A DNA stretch of 62,000 nucleotides, taken from positions 14,452,798-14,514,797 of the forward strand of contig NC_049992.1 of NCBI RefSeq assembly GCF_000003815.2, written 5' to 3'. Below, one piece after another: positions 23,901 through 32,246 of the stretch; position 1 is the stretch's first letter; every line of letters starts with the position of its first letter. The notes beneath the pieces are model-generated. The model was not told where the DNA came from. It worked only from the letters and a program-made list of their open reading frames with translations, and did not search any database. The position numbers and the translations under genes are program-made. The DNA comes from Branchiostoma floridae. Lineage: Eukaryota > Chordata > Leptocardii > Amphioxiformes > Branchiostomatidae.

Positions 23901-26593
23901 TAAGTGTAAGCGTTAAGCGTAATCACGTTTACCAGTTTATTCATACAGAACAATAATCATGCCATTTCAAAACGCCAACCTTCGCGATGGAGCTTTTAGC
24001 TTACTCTGTAGGCTCTATATGCTTTTCGTTGCAGTCTAGACCTTTACTCAGAGCTAGCTTCTGAAAAAATTCCTAATCTATTTATTCCGTTCGTAACAAA
24101 TGATTACGCATCAAGCAGATCCTACGGTAGTCACAACCAATTAACATTACCTGTTGACGTTTCGATACCTATCAGAAGTCTTCCTGAGAGATTCTAACTG
24201 GAGTTCTGCTTCTCACTGCTATATGTTGCCGATATAGGTGGCGCTTTTGCGGCTGAGAACACAATCCCAAACGTGGCTAAGTTTGTACCTCCCTCGTCAC
24301 GGTTCATAACTGGAGTTGACTTCCTTTTCAACACTTAGGCATCGAAACAGGTAATATTAACTAGTTGTGTAAAAGAAAACTCTACTATCCTATATCATTT
24401 TCAGATGTGACTTTGTCCTTACTTAATCTCCAACCAGATCCTACGGTGCCATAAGAAAGTATCAAAGCTGGCCAAGGAGTGTAGCCGGCTAAGGGAGTCA
24501 AACGGGCACCGGAGTTTGATACTATACATTACGCAACGTGATCTGGTTGGAGATTAGTCCTTACCTCCAAGTCCGGCTGGTTGACAGAACTTCCAGCGTG
24601 CAGTTCCCACCCAGCCAGTGGTGTACCCGAAGTACAGGACCGGGAGAGGCTCGGGGTCCACCCACGTCATGAACGGGACGGAGTCATTGTACCGCCCGAC
24701 AGCAACCGTGCCGTCTGGCGACCACGAGATCCAGAAGCCTCGGGCCTCGAATGGGGAAAGTATCCCTGTGGATTTAGATATACTCGCTTACAACAAGGCA
24801 AGCATATCATAACCTGTCATATTTACAACACATTAGCCGGTCACTAGCATCCTCACATTAGCCTGTCAAATTTACAAGTTTGAGGCCATTAACATTAACT
24901 TTGACAAGCTCAATTCTAGCCTTGATCAGCCATGTGAAAAAGGCGCAATATCGCTCAATAAAATACCGGTCATTGACTAAGGGTGCGGTCACATTGGTCG
25001 TGCAACCGTCGTACGATCGCTAAATTCGGGCAAAAATGTACATCTCCTACAAAAATGTACGTCTCCTACAAAAATATACGTCTTAAGGGACTTAGTTAAT
25101 CATCATATCCTCAGTTTATATCTTTGAATCTTCATTTGTTGTTTTTGCTTCAGTGCTTTGCCTATTTGTTATTTTGTTATCTTGTTTTGTTATCTTGTAT
25201 TTATTTATCCATGTATTTGTATTCTTTTGCGGTGGCGGCATGAATATAAGTCATGACTTGAGTGTGCCGTCACCATGTCTTGTAAATATATGTTGCAATA
25301 AAAAATGTACGTCTCCTAAAAATTCAACTGTCTTGGTACACAAAATCCTGTTTTAGATCTACGTCGGCGGTAGGTTCTGTCATAGTCTGCTTGAAAATCC
25401 TACCGCATCAAAATCGTGCGACGATCGCACGACCTATGTGACAAACAGAAGAAAACTAGACATTTTCTTTAAAAGGCCTAGGCAACGACACAGTCCTTAA
25501 CAAGACATAGGAATTGAACCCACCGTTAGTAGAAGTCTCAACCTTTGTATCATATTTGCCATTCTCATTTCGTAGTATTCGTGACTTTGTATTTCCCGCC
25601 GTACCAATGCGCACTGCATAAGAGCCGTTGTTATATCTGTACAGGTCGTCGGCAGCAGTCAAAAGTATGCGGGCGTCTTCGCCAGCTTGCACTTCAAACG
25701 TGACGCGCGATCCTGCGATGTCGGGCAAATCCCACTTGAGGGAGAATGGGGTGTCCGTTTCACGAATGTCACAGGCTGTAAGGCAACCAAAAAAATGATA
25801 CATGCATCAAAGCGTGTCAAATTTTGAAATAGTGTGAACTATTGTGGTGTGTGTATTCGTGAAACACGAATTTTTAAAGAAGGCCAATGTACCCAAAGAG
25901 ACATATTGCAGACTACATGCCCCCTGTAAAAAGGTAACCATTTGTCCCGTAGCCTTTTATTGGGGCCTTATGGTTACTATCTACCATGTATGGAGTAAGG
26001 TATTGGAAGGTGGAGTACATCACTCCCCAACCGATGTCAGGTAACGGGTATCCATTTTAAACCTGGGTGGAGTAAGGACGCAACACCGGTGGCATGGCAG
26101 GGGGTTCGAACCTAGTACATCTAGGCCTCAGTTTATGCCCAACACCTTAACCATGCCACCAAACCAACCAGACGCAAACATGTCTCTCTGTATCTGGTGA
26201 TACCAATGCTATCAAGAACAAATAATTCCCTCCAGTGTTTACAACAACAGTGCATGCGATGTGCTCGTATATTAAAATAAAATCAAGCATACTGTTTAGT
26301 ACATGGAACCTTAACCCTAAACTTACGGGGTGTAAGCTGAACGCCTTTCACATGATACTCTGATGTATCATTATTATGTTCACAACATAACTTAACAACA
26401 GCATTTGCGAGATGCTCATATAAAACAAAACATAATGTTTACAGCGAACAGGAAACTTACGAGGTGTTAGCTGAGCTCCAGTTCCCAGGATAAGTACTGT
26501 TGTTGCAAGAAGAAGGATCAGGTTGACGCGCACTCCGGGGACGGGTCTGCTTCCCTTGGTAACTTCGTTTAAAGATGAGGATATTTCAGTCAT
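10494..26593 (-). CDS. Gene A: secreted multidomain protein, FAMeT x3 - WSC - FN3 - LCCL
   Basis: Twenty-two exons read on the minus strand: 26461-26593, 25524-25775, 24565-24765, 23550-23789, 22406-22609, 21307-21482, 20632-20792, 18866-19044, 18563-18697, 17985-18134, 17033-17166, 15859-16147, 15250-15303, 14893-15016, 14214-14347, 13818-13963, 13187-13316, 12749-12889, 12378-12429, 12055-12121, 11095-11225, 10494-10536. All junctions have GT..AG borders and join in phase, giving 1,091 residues. The first ATG (26593) opens a protein with a hydrophobic stretch VNLILLLATTVLILGTGAQ at about residues 24-42, a signal peptide or signal anchor. Extracellular modules follow, so it is probably secreted or held at the surface by its N terminus; no C-terminal membrane segment is seen. 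A TAA at 10494-10496 directly follows the LCCL domain and an AATAAA (minus strand, 10295-10300) lies about 195 bases further on, which favours an end here. The alternative is splicing at AAAG|GTAATT (after 10498) into gene B. The function is unknown; the module set suggests adhesion or carbohydrate recognition. Confidence 0.72.
11345..11656 (+). repeat. Direct tandem duplication of a 156-bp segment
   Basis: GTAAGCAAATGCCTTTAGCT through to AGTATCAAAGCTGGCCAA occurs at about 11345-11500 and again at 11501-11656 with only a few differences, including the same poly-G run (9-11 G) in TTAGGGGG. The duplication includes the first about 50 bases of the ATCTCC MITE, so the first copy carries a truncated element. 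Confidence 0.85.
11608..11755. mobile_element. ATCTCC MITE, copy 1, flanked by TA
   Basis: Begins ATCTCCAAGCAGATCC and ends GGATCTGGTTGGAGAT, inverted ends of about 16 bases, with TA directly on both sides (11606-11607 and 11756-11757), as for Tc1/mariner-type insertion. The body CTACGGTGCCATAAGATAGT ... AGTTTGATACTA is shared with the copy at 24426. An internal GGGAAGTTTGATACTA duplication makes this copy longer. Confidence 0.75.
12555..12702. mobile_element. GGTACC-family inverted-repeat element, copy 1
   Basis: Starts AGGGGTGGGTACCGGTA and ends TACCGGTACCCACCCTTA, with an internal stem around TTTTTTCG..CGAAAAAACGG. Longer relatives lie at about 21948-22381 and 42270-42630, and a fragment at 500-605. 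In gene A intron 18. Confidence 0.6.
13461..13593. repeat. (GTGA)n microsatellite
   Basis: Almost pure GTGA tetranucleotide of about 33 units with one break (GAGAGTGA). It ends about 225 bases from gene A exon 16. Confidence 0.95.
13619..13806. repeat. GGAA-rich purine tract
   Basis: Interrupted GGAAGGAAAG / AGGAAGGAAG units covering almost 190 bases of purine on the plus strand, ending about a dozen bases short of gene A exon 16 (13818). Confidence 0.85.
15529..15729. repeat. (GTGA)n microsatellite with GTATGTGTGA variants
   Basis: About 200 bases of GTGA units interrupted by several GTATGTGTGA variants, in gene A intron 12. Its reverse strand reads as an open frame of Thr-His-Ser, which is not a gene. 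Confidence 0.95.
16504..16742. mobile_element. Inverted-repeat element, copy 1
   Basis: The left end ACTTTGCTAACGTTTCGATG CCTATCATAC is the inverse of the right end GTATGACAGGCATAGAAACG TCAGCAAGT. The inner block GGTGGCGCTTTTG(T/C)GGC...GAGAACACAATCCCAAA is shared with the copy at 24140. In gene A intron 11. Confidence 0.65.
17985..18697 (-). other. Exons 9-10 of gene A: WSC domain
   Basis: Exon 9 (18563-18697) encodes HLGCYVDYNERILKYERH, then VVHCGYWCRKNGYSLAG. Exon 10 (17985-18134) encodes GGEECYCGTSTHF, SGGCTMPCSGNSEETCGGGW and AIDIYQ. GCY..., C...C...GY..AG, ECYCG, C..PC.GN..E.CGG(G/S)W.I.IY is the full WSC signature (a putative carbohydrate-binding domain seen in yeast Wsc stress sensors, polycystin-1 and Kremen). 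All eight expected cysteines are present. The exon 10 donor is at AAG|GTAAAG. Confidence 0.88.
20080..20596 (+). repeat. About 40-bp minisatellite (TTCAGTACCAAGGACAGC)
   Basis: Twelve or more diverged units of TTCAGTACCAAGGACAGC(G/A)TAACG(C/G)... CCATATGTGGCTG, each about 40-45 bases, fill most of this stretch and end about 36 bases from exon 7 (20632) of gene A. The short open frame through part of it is a by-product. Confidence 0.85.
20866..21012. repeat. ACT/AAT trinucleotide microsatellite
   Basis: A run of CTA/ACT units gives way to AATAATAAT and then ACTACGACTACT, about 145 bases in gene A intron 6. Confidence 0.9.
21948..22381. mobile_element. GGTACC-family inverted-repeat element, copy 2
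   Basis: Starts AGGGCTGGGCATCGGTAC and ends GTACCGTTACCCACCCCTA. The inner part has AAACCGGTTTTTCTTATTGG ... AAAAACCGGACCT and a run of GGTCC/GGACC repeats near the end. It shares its body (TTATTGGACCAG, TTTTCACAGACAAT) with the copy at 42270. In gene A intron 5. Confidence 0.6.
22406..23789 (-). other. Exons 4-5 of gene A: second FAMeT domain
   Basis: Exon 4 (23550-23789) encodes CATRITNDKTYRWDLPPV, then a FFEVQV strand and an INIGKDG motif. Exon 5 (22406-22609) encodes GILSEHELRGFWITWSGG, IAVGRGGE and WVDPEPLPILHVGYSVG. Exon 5 is clearly paralogous to exon 3 (shared GILS..E.RGFWI.WS, AVGR, WVDPEPLP), and both pairs use the same intron position and phase. The end of each second-half exon (PAG(L/I)G) also matches. 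This is direct evidence of duplication of a two-exon unit. Confidence 0.75.
22800..23010. mobile_element. Short inverted-repeat element (CCGGGC family), copy 2
   Basis: The left arm AGGCCTACGTCACATTTTAT followed by GCCGGGGGCCGGCCGGGC pairs with the right arm GCCCGGCCGGGCCCCGG then AAATTTGACGTCAGCTACGC. The arms are about 50-60 bases, with a short AT-rich middle. This is a typical miniature inverted-repeat transposon in gene A intron 4. Confidence 0.6.
24140..24355. mobile_element. Inverted-repeat element, copy 2 (relative of 16504-16742)
   Basis: Left ATTACCTGTTGACGTTTCGA TACCTATC faces right GCATCGAAACAGGTAAT. It shares TTCTAACTGGAGTT, GGTGGCGCTTTTG and GAGAACACAATCCCAAA with copy 1. It lies about 70 bases from the ATCTCC MITE in gene A intron 3. 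Confidence 0.6.
24426..24554. mobile_element. ATCTCC MITE, copy 2 (129 bp), flanked by TA
   Basis: Begins ATCTCCAACCAGATCC and ends in the inverse GATCTGGTTGGAGAT, with TA on both sides (24424-24425, 24555-24556). It is highly similar to the copy at 11608. It ends 11 bases from the 3' border of gene A exon 3 (24565), so it lies beside that splice donor. Confidence 0.8.
24565..25775 (-). other. Exons 2-3 of gene A: first FAMeT (Methyltransf_FA) domain
   Basis: Exon 2 (25524-25775) encodes the first half, CDIRETDTPFSLKWDLPD followed by a FEVQA strand and a GSYAVRIG motif. Exon 3 (24565-24765) encodes the second half with GILSPFEARGFWISWSPDG, VAVGRY and WVDPEPLPVLYFGYTTG. The FW(I/V)SW, VG and GY core is what I recognise as the farnesoic acid O-methyltransferase-type domain. 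Despite the name, it is widespread in animal extracellular proteins and does not imply methyltransferase activity. The exon 2/3 junction is phase 1 at the codon for Gly in TNG|ILS. The same split recurs in the second copy, so the two arose by tandem exon-pair duplication. Confidence 0.75.
24988..25442. mobile_element. Non-autonomous inverted-repeat element, GTCACAT ends
   Basis: The left end GTCACATTGGTCGTGCAACC and the right end CGCACGACCTATGTGAC are inverses over about 25-35 bases. Inside there are repeated CTCCTACAAAAATGTACGT units (25035-25085 and again near 25295), with no protein-coding content. In gene A intron 2. Confidence 0.6.
25975..26165 (-). mobile_element. tRNA-derived SINE (minus strand) upstream of gene A exon 2
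   Basis: On the minus strand the start reads TTTGGTGGCATGGTTAAGG (A-box-like), then a spacer and the B-box GGTTCGAACCCCC. A body follows that ends in a TACCTTCCAATACC-like stretch, shared with the copy at 43440-43665. Because both copies share sequence beyond the tRNA part, this is a SINE family and not a tRNA gene. It lies in the first intron of gene A. Confidence 0.55.
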
Positions 26594-26605
26594 CTTCGGT
26601 CCCAC

Positions 26606-28108
26606 CTATAATGACTTGTTTTAAGCCATTCCCGGCAACTTGAGAGAAATCAAGCTTAAAAGTTGTCACATATAAGACATGATCTAACTCTAACCAATGA
26701 GCTTTTATAAAAAAAAAAAAGCTCCTTGCTCTAACGAACTAACTCAGAAAGACGTACAGCAAAGGGATACCCGCGTCTTTGAGCACAAGTACATACATGT
26801 ACATGTGTGGTGAGCATCGCATTTATGTGTAGCCCCGAAATTATTTCTTTAACTGGATTTAACTGGACTAAAGGCAGGATTCAAGTCAACTTTCCTTCTG
26901 ATAGACTGCTTAATTATTTAGATATTCAATTTCCGGGTATCATTTTCATTCTGTTGCTAAACCTCTTGTAAAATCCAGGAGTTTGCTCCATTCTTCAGTG
27001 TTCAAAGCAGAGTGACGTCTATGGGTAATTGATATCACCTACCAAACAGTAGCCTTAGACTAGATAAGACATTAATTTTAGTACTAAATTATTCAGAGCC
27101 TAAATTTTCTTGTTTGCGCTGTTAACTTTCTCAAAAGCGTTGTCAGTATTCTCTTTTTGAGTCTTCCCTGCCTTTAGGAAATAAAAAGCTCTGGGCATTA
27201 TATCAGCAGTACTAGTGCGTTTTGACAAAGAGCGACTGCCATGTAAAAAGGCCAGTAATATATGGTCAGCTTGTTTGACACACCCTGCTTTGTCAAGTAT
27301 CATACTGCTGTCGTAGTTCACTTTAGTAACTCTTTTGTCATATCGGTAACGTTACCTCTGCAATGAAAAGCACTAATGACTAAAGTTAGCCTCAGAGTTA
27401 CCTTTACATACGCTTCACAGATCACTGCATTCTTCGAGTTGCCTTAGGTAAACACCACTATTATTACTCATAACTTATTTATTCATGCCACCATCAAATA
27501 TTAATGGCGTTATACTTAGTATTTGCAGTAGCGCGTGTCTGTCTGTCTGTCTGTCTGAACGCGGCTAACGGAGAATCATGCTGATTATGTACATTTAAAA
27601 TGATCTTTTATTTTTATTTTTAACTCTCCCTATCTATTTTTCAGTCTGTCCTGCTTGTCTAAGTGTAACGGTCAATGCCTATGATTAATGTAAACCCTCA
27701 AAATCCCACCTAAACCTGACATTAGAATAATTTTGAAATTAATTTCCGTGAAAAAAAGGTACGCAATACAAAAATTTCCACATATGTTGTAACGTTCTGT
27801 TTATTCAACCAAAAGCACATTTATGACATCGGAGCCACGAACCCCCTGTCACGTGTAGAAATGGATTCATCCGGGTGACCTCGTGATCTGTGTCAAAGTT
27901 CACTGGTTCGTTGAACTGGAAACCCAAACATTGATGACGGATGGCGCATGACGTGTGCGCTAAAATAACACTAACCGTGAGTCATTACAATATCTAGGGA
28001 CACGTAGGTGTTCATATGGACGTTCAGAAGGAGCATTGTGTTTCTCAAGCGACGGTAAAACTGCGAAGAAGCACTATAGACTTGAAATTCTGAGTGTAAA
28101 ACTTCAAA
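26606..28108. other. Intergenic region between divergent gene A and the RING-like gene
   Basis: Gene A is read leftwards and the next gene rightwards, so both promoters lie within these 1.5 kb. I see a short (CTGT)n run at 27538-27556 and AT-rich unique sequence, but no TATA box I would trust and no coding exon on either strand. Confidence 0.55.
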
Positions 28109-30352
28109 ATGTTGGCCATGGGAGAGACGCAGTTGCTTCTGACGTTAACAGGTGTGTCGTTGTACCTGTTTCACCACCGAGCACACCTGCCGAGACTCGT
28201 CTGGCGGCCGTATGTCCTGTTACTGTCCGGTATCGGTACGGTTCTCCTTCTTAAGGACACCTCCTACGTCTTGTGTTTCCTAGCGTGGCTGCTTTTCGTC
28301 TGCCTGCACTATTTCAAGGAACTCCAGAAAGGCAACGAGAGTGAGTGTTGTATCTGTTTAGAGGACCTGAAGTCATCATGTCCTTATGAGTGTACGAGGT
28401 GCAAGAAGGCCACCCACGCAAGATGTGTCGTCGACTACTTGGAGCAAAGTGGGGAGAGGTCCTTTCGTTGTCCTTTCTGCCGCAAGGATATGAAGGTAAA
28501 CAAAGAGCAGTTGAAAATGGCCATTGAGAACTTTCACAGGCTATTGGGAAACACAGACATGAGTGACGATCAGGAGAGGGATGAGAGTACAGACAGTGAG
28601 GCTCGGAGGAAGAGAGACCTGGAGTTGTCATGGGAGGATCAAGTCGAAGATGAGATAACGGAGCATCCAGACTCATCCTCATCACTACGCGAGCCCCGCC
28701 CGGCAACACAGCCTTCCGTAGTGACAGCTACAAAGACGATCACCATTGTCAGCCTGATGGTGACATTCCACGGGTCGTATCAGCTCTTCCGCGACAGCTA
28801 CCGCGTACTTCCGGCGGACCTGAAGAAGTTGGGGAAAGTTTTTCTTCAAGATGCGAAAGCATTCATTCGCGGACCGATGATGATGTGCGCGCAAAAGTTA
28901 TACAATGGAGCTGCAGTGGCTGTCATGTTTCTGTATAACAGTGTGTTCGAGTCATCAGGCAGGGTAAAGAGGGTGGTGTATGGGGCCTTGCAGAGGGTGA
29001 TGACACTTGCTACAATGATTTGGGACAGTCCCGCAATGGCCATGGTTAGGCAAGGGACCATGAGTGCTGCGAACTATCTCATCAATACGTTCCCCGCACA
29101 TGCCTTAAGTTTCACCACGAGAGTGTACCACATCGGCAAGGAAGTGGCACACAGAGCCTGGCATTCCCGATTCATGACTGAACTGTGTGAAGATGTGTCT
29201 GTCTTGTCGTACTTCGCCTTCGTAACCCTTCCAGTCTTCTTGAGGGACGTGACAGTATCTGTGTGGTACTCAAGACCCGTGCAACTCACCAGACAGAAAA
29301 GTTTGGAAGGACTGTTGTTTACCTTTAACACCTTGCCTAAGCTAGTTGCACATAGCTTGTACACGGTGTTTGTGGGGTTGGGAGAGGCAGCCATTGCAGT
29401 GTGGTACTCACAGCTTGCATGTACCATCAGGAATGTGAGCTATAAGATTGCTATAAAGGGAGTGGACTGTGCAAAGATCTCAGCTTTGTACACTAAGCAT
29501 GCAAGTATAGTGGCAGTGAAACTGTTGTGGAGTGCCTTAGAGTTTCTATTTTTCACACTCCCTATAACTCTGTACTACTCTCCTACAGCCTGTAACTTCA
29601 GAGACTTTGCAAGAGTGTCTAGTGTTTGTACCTACAATAATGTACTGGTGCCTTCAGCAAAGCTATTGTACAACATATACTGGCTAGCTTGTAGAGTTTT
29701 ATATGAGACTGCAGTGTTTGCATACAAGGTGGTGAGGACCATTGTGCTGTCTCTCTTCAAATTTCTATACTGGCTGTTTGTAATCAAAGTGCCGGAGGTT
29801 CTTAAAATGGTGTTGTCATCCGTGCGCCTTCTGTGGTCCTACACATCTTTTGTGCTAAGGGAATGGTGGACCTTGTTGCTTAACTCGTGGGTGGGACATG
29901 CAACTGGCAATGCTGTCAAATCATTGAAAAAGGCAGCTACTAGCGGGTATGTAGCAGTTCTCCATCTTCTGTCAGTGGCAAGGGTTGCGGGCATCGCAGC
30001 CTTTAATAGATCATTGTATCTAAGCAGAGCCACCTTTCAGAAGATGAGGGAACTGCTTCTCATGTTTAGAGTTGCCATGGCAACAGCATATACTAACTTC
30101 ATGCAGAGCCACATTGTCCAACATGTTGTTATACCAGGTATTGTATATGCTGGAGTTAAGAGTAGGGAAGCAGCTCAGAGCATGCAGCAGTACTTACGTG
30201 TTCAAGGTCAGAAAACAAAGGAGTTGATGTTAGATTCATTTTGGGCAGCTTATAATTATGACTACAGGGGTGTGCTGTATGTGTACATGGATGGTATTTG
30301 GGACATCGTAGGGAGGGTGCTGTATAGAGATCCAAATGCCGCTAAGGCATGA
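28109..30352 (+). CDS. Intronless multi-pass membrane protein with C4HC3 RING/PHD-like zinc finger
   Basis: A single 747-residue open frame starting at AAAATGTTGG. Residues 9-20 and 34-68 are hydrophobic and could form two membrane segments. They are followed by a zinc finger with C80, C83, C95, C98, H103, C106, C121 and C124 (CCICLE ... CTRCKKATHARC ... CPFC). The order C4HC3 with C-x2-C-x4-H-x2-C resembles RING-variant (MARCH-like) or PHD fingers rather than classical RING; next to membrane segments an E3 ubiquitin ligase role is plausible but unproved. Residues 150-210 are acidic and Ser-rich. From about 220 to the end the protein is helical and hydrophobic with a recurring WYS-type motif: IWDSPAMAMVR (314), AWHSRFM (360), VWYSRPVQLTR (385), VWYSQLACTIR (431), LYYSPTACNFR (489). 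I do not recognise this C-terminal region. Lack of introns between two intron-rich genes suggests a retrocopy origin. Confidence 0.85.
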   Translation: MLAMGETQLLLTLTGVSLYLFHHRAHLPRLVWRPYVLLLSGIGTVLLLKDTSYVLCFLAWLLFVCLHYFKELQKGNESECCICLEDLKSSCPYECTRCKKATHARCVVDYLEQSGERSFRCPFCRKDMKVNKEQLKMAIENFHRLLGNTDMSDDQERDESTDSEARRKRDLELSWEDQVEDEITEHPDSSSSLREPRPATQPSVVTATKTITIVSLMVTFHGSYQLFRDSYRVLPADLKKLGKVFLQDAKAFIRGPMMMCAQKLYNGAAVAVMFLYNSVFESSGRVKRVVYGALQRVMTLATMIWDSPAMAMVRQGTMSAANYLINTFPAHALSFTTRVYHIGKEVAHRAWHSRFMTELCEDVSVLSYFAFVTLPVFLRDVTVSVWYSRPVQLTRQKSLEGLLFTFNTLPKLVAHSLYTVFVGLGEAAIAVWYSQLACTIRNVSYKIAIKGVDCAKISALYTKHASIVAVKLLWSALEFLFFTLPITLYYSPTACNFRDFARVSSVCTYNNVLVPSAKLLYNIYWLACRVLYETAVFAYKVVRTIVLSLFKFLYWLFVIKVPEVLKMVLSSVRLLWSYTSFVLREWWTLLLNSWVGHATGNAVKSLKKAATSGYVAVLHLLSVARVAGIAAFNRSLYLSRATFQKMRELLLMFRVAMATAYTNFMQSHIVQHVVIPGIVYAGVKSREAAQSMQQYLRVQGQKTKELMLDSFWAAYNYDYRGVLYVYMDGIWDIVGRVLYRDPNAAKA

Positions 30353-30365
30353 GTCTGTACACACA

Positions 30366-30870
30366 GGTTTGTAACACTGTGGTTTTACCACTTTCAATTG
30401 ATGTTTTGTGTCTCTAATACATACTTTTTGATTGTTGCACTGCTTCGTTGCATTTAGATTGCTACCGTTATATTAACTTCATAAAATGTCTGTAAGTTGT
30501 AACACACAATGTGGCTACCACTTTTGGTTAATGTTTTAGGTATCTATAACATACCTTTTGATTATAAGTTGCACTGCTTCATATGTTGCACTGATTCATA
30601 GCATTTAGATCATTATATAAACTTCATGAATTTTCTGTAACACAAACACAATGTGGCTACCACTTTTGTTTAATGTTTCGTGTGTCTAATACATACATTT
30701 TGATTGTATTTTGCACTGATTTGTAGTATTTAGGTCATTACATAAACTTCATAAAATGTCTGTAACACAAATACAATGTGGCTATCACTTTTGGTTAATG
30801 TTTTAAGTATCTATCACATACCATTTGGTCATAAGTTGCACTGCTTCATATAATCTAGATCACTATATAT
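30366..30870 (+). repeat. About 120-130-bp tandem repeat in the 3' region of the RING-like gene
   Basis: Four diverged copies of a unit containing GTAACACAATGTGGCTACCAC, TTTTGGTTAATGTTTT, ATACTTTTTGATTGTA, TTGCACTGCTTCAT and TAAACTTCATAAAATGTCTG begin near 30367, 30499, 30637 and 30765. They follow the stop codon (30350-30352) directly, so they probably lie in the 3' untranslated region. Confidence 0.8.
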
Positions 30871-32246
30871 AACGTTAGTACATTAATTGTTTGTATCAGA
30901 TCTTAATGATGTATTGTTGTGTAAAGCCTGAATATATTTGAAGAACAGAAGTCTGTTTGTACTGGTACATGGGCATACAGTTTTGCAGCACAAATTGGAT
31001 TGTGACTACCACTTGAATGGTTTCCAGTATACTGTACCAATGAGGTAATATGGCCTTGATTGTACATACTTTTTGAATGCTCAAGCTCTGTTTATCAATA
31101 GGAAGATCTACAAATTGTATATGTATTGGTATAGATCATTACGTACATGTATTAAGCTTATGAAATGCCTTTATTTGTGTATGCGATGCCCACTATAACA
31201 TAATTGTGTAGAGCCTGAAGGGATATATTTTAACAAAGTGTGTGCAATATATACATGTATACTTGATTAACATTTGGCTTGATGGGCAGGATTTCTTTCC
31301 ACATGGGAGATAGTTCTTGCAGGATTATTCTCAACTTGTGTGTAAAAGTTACATGTATTTGTAATATATCTAAAAGTAAACCTCACAGCTTTGTCTTACA
31401 AACGGAACTTCATTTTGTTTACATGAGATGCACTGTAATAAATTGGTGGTTTAGAAAAATGGTTTGTCTATGATTAATGTTATGATGATTATGGAGAAAC
31501 AAATTATGTGGTATTGTGGTGCAAATTTCAGAAGACTTTGCTGTTAACCAGTAAAGAACAAAGTCATAACAGGTGGTTGAACAATCTGCAACTACAGAAC
31601 TAGAGTCCTTTTGATGTGGGATCGTTTATTACTAATAAAATTGCCAAAAGGTCCAACATACTAGTACCTATCCTGCACTTTAATACAGTTGTGAAGTGAG
31701 TACTATAGGGGCTGTATCCAGAAGATACAAAAGCTTTGTGATCCCTTGTTGACACAACAGAGTTCAGCGACTTTCGTACAGTCAAAGGAAAAGAATACCT
31801 GTTCGCTTGCACCACTGATTCCAAACGATATCCTGATGATGGTTTATACTGTTAATCACCACGAGTAGAAGTAACTTTAACGTTACGACTGAAAACACTG
31901 TGAGCAAGGAGGCTATAAATGTCTCACCATGCCATCGTCTTCACGCGTCAGTTCACGGACCTGCAGCGACGCCTTGTGTTCAATGAATAAACTGCAGGTG
32001 TTTCGATAGGTTGGAAAAGTAACTTTGATGTGATTGGCTAACATAATGGCTTCATGATAACATGATTGGTCAAAATTTTGGACAGGTCAAACTTTTCGGA
32101 TAGTGCGTGCTTGCTTTGCTCTTATTGGTTTACAGTAATGAATGATGTTTAACCAATAGCCATCTTCCAAATAATCAACTAGGCTACAATACTGAAATAT
32201 TCCGCTAGAGGACGCTGTAGTACTGTACACATTGACCTAGATCAAG
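30871..32246. other. Rest of the 3' region and spacer to allantoinase
   Basis: AT-rich sequence with several AATAAA-like signals (for example 31436 and 31634). No exon could be supported. The last about 100 bases before 32247 would contain the allantoinase 5' untranslated region; the ATG context AAGATGG is favourable. Confidence 0.5.

Noticed and set aside
28314-29427. Antisense frames of 131, 69, 71 and 117 residues
   Set aside because: Shadows of the 747-residue plus-strand gene.
31600-31824. 74-residue minus-strand frame downstream of the RING-like gene
   Set aside because: Possible remnant of an old repeat, but nothing recognisable and too short to support.
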